Shown here: positions 6,329 through 8,649 of the stretch, one piece after another
How the letters are laid out: the number at the start of each line of letters is the position of its first letter
Position numbering within the stretch: the first letter of the stretch is position 1
NCBI GenBank assembly: GCA_041581935.1
Contig: JBFICP010000136.1
Coordinates: 1-8,649, forward strand
Length of the DNA stretch: 8,649 nucleotides
Source: JAABYT01 sp041581935
GTDB taxonomy: Bacteria; Pseudomonadota; Gammaproteobacteria; HK1
Reading direction: 5' to 3'
The notes under the pieces: generated by a model
What the model saw: the letters and a program-made list of their open reading frames with translations, nothing else
Told to the model about the DNA's origin: nothing
The model's database searches: none
Program-made: the position numbers and the translations under genes

Positions 6329-6511
6329 TTGGATATTGCGCTTTTTCACGGCCTTTGGACCGCCGCTCTGCTGGTGATTTTCATCGGCATCGTGATTTGG
6401 GCCTGGAGCGGCAAGCGTAAACGCGACTTCGACGAGGCGGCGAACATTCCACTCGATGAAGACAAGCCGCGGGACACCGTGGCCGGGAGCAAGAGGGATC
6501 ACGATGACTAG
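6329..6511 (+). CDS. ccoQ: cbb3-type oxidase small subunit CcoQ
   Basis: A 60-residue single-span membrane protein. The helix is at about 9-27, followed by a basic stretch (GKRKRDF, 28-34) and the CcoQ signature FDEAANIPLDED (34-45). CcoQ helps stabilise the assembled oxidase and is not catalytic. The start is taken as TTG at 6329, giving the N-terminus MDIALFHGLW, with a weak AGG at 6319-6321 and 7-nt spacing. It falls 4 nt after the ccoO stop. An in-frame ATG at 6269 lies inside ccoO and gives an N-terminus unlike CcoQ. The C-terminus overlaps the ccoP start by 8 nt (ATGACTAG), so the two should be translationally coupled. Confidence 0.92.
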   Translation: MDIALFHGLWTAALLVIFIGIVIWAWSGKRKRDFDEAANIPLDEDKPRDTVAGSKRDHDD

Positions 6512-7400
6512 CTTCACCGACGGCTTTTGGAACATGCTCATATTCGTCGGTACCGTCGGCGGTATATTGATTATGTTTCTTTTTACCAAGGCCCAGTCCG
6601 TTGGCCGTCCGCCCGGTGAGGGCGTGCAGAGTATGGGCCACAAGTGGGACGGCGATCTGGAAGAGCTGAACAATCCCCTGCCGCGCTGGTGGCTGAACAT
6701 GTTCTACATCACGATGGCCTGGGGTCTGCTGTACCTGCTTCTCTATCCGGGCGTCGGCACGCACTCCATGATGCTCGGCTGGTCACAGGTCAAGCAGTAC
6801 GACGAGCAGATGGCGGCCGCCGAGGAGAGATATGGCCCGATTTTCGAGCAGTTCGTGAGCCAGGACATTGCCCAAGTCGCGCGCAGCCCCGAAGCGCTCA
6901 AGATCGGTCGCCGACTGTTCGTCAACTACTGCGCAGGCTGCCACGGCTCCGACGCCGGCGGAAATCCCGGATTTCCGAGCCTGCGTGACGACAGCTGGTT
7001 GCACGGCGGAACGCCTGAGGCCATCAAGACGTCCATCATGGAAGGTCGCACCGGTGTCATGCCGCCCTGGGAGGCTATCGGCGAGGAAGGTGTCAGGAAC
7101 CTCACGCAGTATGTGCTGCGTCTCAACGGGCGCGAGGCCGACGACGCGGCTGCCGCCGCGGGCAAGAAGCAGTTCGACCATTTGTGCACTTCCTGTCATG
7201 GCGCGGACGGCAGGGGAAATCAGGCGCTCGGCGGGCCGAATCTCACCGACGGTATCTGGCTTTACGGCGGCTCACCCAAGGCCATCGAGGCCAGTATCGC
7301 CGGCGGCCGGCAGGGAATCATGCCGCCTCACGCCGACTTTCTCGGAGAGGCGAAGTCGCACCTGCTGGCGGCTTACGTGTACAGTTTTTCGAAACCGTAA
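6504..7400 (+). CDS. ccoP: cbb3-type cytochrome c oxidase subunit III (diheme cytochrome c)
   Basis: A 298-residue inner-membrane protein with two N-terminal helices (about 9-28 and 64-82) and two periplasmic cytochrome c domains. It accepts electrons from soluble or membrane cytochromes c and passes them to CcoO. The conserved loop HKWDGDLEELNNPLPRWW (46-63) identifies CcoP. The heme c sites are C143-A-G-C146-H147 and C228-T-S-C231-H232, with axial methionines M186 (GVMPPW) and M273 (GIMPPH). The two heme domains are internally similar: GGTPEAIKTSIMEGR at 168-182 and GGSPKAIEASIAGGR at 255-269. The ATG at 6504 is chosen over an in-frame ATG at 6456 because GAGGG lies 6 nt upstream and the protein then begins MTSFTDGFW, as expected. 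It overlaps ccoQ by 8 nt. Confidence 0.97.
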   Translation: MTSFTDGFWNMLIFVGTVGGILIMFLFTKAQSVGRPPGEGVQSMGHKWDGDLEELNNPLPRWWLNMFYITMAWGLLYLLLYPGVGTHSMMLGWSQVKQYDEQMAAAEERYGPIFEQFVSQDIAQVARSPEALKIGRRLFVNYCAGCHGSDAGGNPGFPSLRDDSWLHGGTPEAIKTSIMEGRTGVMPPWEAIGEEGVRNLTQYVLRLNGREADDAAAAAGKKQFDHLCTSCHGADGRGNQALGGPNLTDGIWLYGGSPKAIEASIAGGRQGIMPPHADFLGEAKSHLLAAYVYSFSKP

Positions 7401-7408
7401 GGTGCCCT

Positions 7409-7693
7409 TTGGACGGCAGCGGCAAATCGAACGGCCCCCCGCTCGTGCAGCGCGTGAGCGCCGTGCTCTGGCCTGCTTTCCTGTGTGCCGGTGCCGCTAC
7501 CGGCGTGTTCTTCACATTTTTCGATCCAGTCGCTTTGCTTGAATGTGAGGGTGAACCTCCGCTCAGCCGCATGGGCGCCTATACGCTCGGCTTTTTCATG
7601 TTCTGGCTGCTGTGCATCGTTTCTTCGCTGGGCACGTCGTACTTTTTGGGCTCGCAAGCCCGGAGCGCGTCTCAGCCGGCCGAGACACCGTGA
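7409..7693 (+). CDS. Small two-helix membrane protein in the cbb3 operon, function unknown
   Basis: A 94-residue protein with two hydrophobic segments (about 17-38, VSAVLWPAFLCAGAATGVFF and on, and about 57-81) and short hydrophilic ends. No domain with a known function is recognised. The start is taken as TTG at 7409, because AAGG (7399-7402), overlapping the ccoP stop, lies 6 nt upstream. A GTG further inside the frame (7451) would give a shorter protein keeping both helices. Cysteines are at 26, 46 and 69; C26 and C69 lie in the helices and C46 in the loop, which begins with an FDP motif (38-40). It sits between ccoP and ccoG, where other species often place assembly genes, so a role in oxidase maturation or stability is a reasonable guess but not shown. 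Similar small proteins appear to occur beside cbb3 genes in other proteobacteria; this is recollection of pattern rather than a search. Confidence 0.7.
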   Translation: MDGSGKSNGPPLVQRVSAVLWPAFLCAGAATGVFFTFFDPVALLECEGEPPLSRMGAYTLGFFMFWLLCIVSSLGTSYFLGSQARSASQPAETP

Positions 7694-7701
7694 GGTCGTT
7701 G

Positions 7702-8649
7702 GTGGACGATGTCACGAAAAGCCCGGCTAGCTCAATCGCTACGGCTTCGCTCGACGAGCGCGTCGAGCAATCGTTGTATGCGCAACGAGAGCGGATTTAT
7801 CCGCGTGAGGTGCACGGCGTATTCGCAACCATGCGCGTGCTCGCCGTGGTCATTCTGCTCGGACTGTTTTATGGAGTACCGTGGCTGAGCTGGGACGGAC
7901 GGCAGCTCTTGCTCTTTGATCTACCCGCACGACGTTTCCACATTTTTGGGCTCACGTTATTTCCGCAGGACTTTTTCTATCTCGCGGCAATTCTCATCAT
8001 TGCCGCACTGACTTTATTTTTCTTTACGGCACTCGCAGGCCGGCTTTGGTGCGGCTATGCGTGCCCACAGACCGTCTGGACCGAAGTCTTCTTGTGGATA
8101 GAGCGTAAAGTCGAAGGCGATCGCCGCAGGCAGATGAAGCTCGACAAAAGCCCATGGACGGGCCAAAAGCTGGCTATCAAGTCGACGAAGCACGTTATCT
8201 GGATTCTGTTTTCTTTGTGGACGGGGTTTACGTTCGTCGGATATTTCACACCTATTTGGGAGCTCGGAACGCGCGTCTTCGCGTTCGCGTTGGGACCCTG
8301 GGAAACTTTTTGGATACTTTTTTACGGTCTTGCCACGTATGGAAACGCGGGCTGGTTGCGCGAGCAAGTCTGTATATACATGTGTCCGTATGCGCGCTTT
8401 CAGAGCGCAATGTTCGACAAGGACACGTTGGTCATATCGTATGATTCCGCGCGAGGCGAGCCTCGCGGCGCGCGCAAGCGCAGCGTCGATCACCGGGCCG
8501 CCGAACTCGGAGATTGTATCGACTGCACTATGTGCGTACAGGTATGCCCCACGGGGATCGATATTCGCGAGGGTTTGCAGTATCAATGCATCGCTTGTGC
8601 CGCATGCGTCGATGCATGCGACCGGGTGATGGACCAAATGGGTTACGAC
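7702..8649 (+). CDS. ccoG: cbb3 oxidase assembly protein CcoG, polyferredoxin-like (runs off right edge)
   Basis: The first 316 codons of a membrane-bound iron-sulfur protein (also called RdxA or FixG), usually about 460-490 residues. CcoG reduces Cu(II) to Cu(I) for copper delivery to cbb3 oxidase. Visible: the N-terminal motif YAQRERIYPREVHGVFATMR (26-45); four membrane helices (about 44-62, 91-111, 165-183 and 200-216); cysteine pairs C117-x3-C121 (CGYACPQ) and C224-x3-C228 (CIYMCPYARFQ) at the membrane; and two 4Fe-4S motifs, C272/C275/C278/C282 and C296/C299/C302/C306. The C-terminal domain lies outside the window. Start choice is uncertain: GTG at 7702 has GAGG at 7692-7695 with 6-nt spacing, while GTG at 7690 forms a GTGA overlap with the preceding stop but lacks a good ribosome-binding site. 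The gene reads visibly less GC-biased than ccoNOP around 7920-8400. Confidence 0.95.
   Translation, partial: MDDVTKSPASSIATASLDERVEQSLYAQRERIYPREVHGVFATMRVLAVVILLGLFYGVPWLSWDGRQLLLFDLPARRFHIFGLTLFPQDFFYLAAILIIAALTLFFFTALAGRLWCGYACPQTVWTEVFLWIERKVEGDRRRQMKLDKSPWTGQKLAIKSTKHVIWILFSLWTGFTFVGYFTPIWELGTRVFAFALGPWETFWILFYGLATYGNAGWLREQVCIYMCPYARFQSAMFDKDTLVISYDSARGEPRGARKRSVDHRAAELGDCIDCTMCVQVCPTGIDIREGLQYQCIACAACVDACDRVMDQMGYD

Noticed and set aside
6980..7320. Internal repeat within ccoP
   Set aside because: The similarity between the two halves reflects the two homologous cytochrome c domains normal for CcoP, not a new repeat.
1..8649. Mobile elements, CRISPR, tRNA or riboswitch signals, defence genes
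   Set aside because: No transposase, integrase, direct-repeat array, terminal inverted repeats or structured RNA signature was seen. All long frames are assigned to respiratory, regulatory or conserved housekeeping-like families.

Overview
The window looks like chromosomal DNA of a GC-rich proteobacterium, probably a gammaproteobacterium, able to respire at low oxygen. This rests on the gene families present and the order yip1-like, ccoN, ccoO, ccoQ, ccoP, small membrane protein, ccoG. The genus cannot be fixed from the sequence. No mobile element, CRISPR array, rRNA or tRNA was seen.

Layout. (1) 1-600: the first 23 codons of a Lon-like ATP-dependent protease run off the left edge on the minus strand. 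Divergent from it is a short host-attachment-family gene on the plus strand. A terminator hairpin at 564-597 is oriented for minus-strand transcripts, so it ends the next unit. (2) 723-3443, minus strand: fixL, fixJ and an FNR-type regulator, transcribed in that order. fixL encodes a soluble histidine kinase with a FixL-type heme PAS domain. It overlaps fixJ by 4 nt. The FNR protein keeps all four Fe-S cysteine ligands of E. coli FNR and its DNA-contact residues. (3) 3444-3649: a divergent control region with a near-consensus FNR/FixK-type site at 3546-3559. (4) 3650-8649, plus strand: a tightly packed operon encoding a Yip1-family membrane protein, the four subunits of cbb3 cytochrome c oxidase (CcoN, CcoO, CcoQ, CcoP), an unnamed two-helix membrane protein, and the cbb3 assembly factor CcoG, which is cut off by the right edge.

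How the parts work together (inference from known families): falling oxygen is sensed by heme-based FixL, which phosphorylates FixJ, and separately by the oxygen-labile Fe-S cluster of FNR. FNR or a related factor would bind the site upstream of the operon and switch on the high-affinity cbb3 terminal oxidase together with its copper-handling maturation factor CcoG. The circuit resembles the rhizobial FixLJ-FixK-ccoNOQP cascade, but a cluster-bearing FNR takes the place of FixK.

Most of the window is therefore a recognisable micro-aerobic respiration island. The least explained parts are the two small membrane proteins that bracket the oxidase subunits, the regulatory wiring between FixJ and fnr, and the compact host-attachment-family protein. 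Three internal or downstream genes (fixJ, ccoQ, the small membrane gene) and the host-attachment gene appear to start at TTG.
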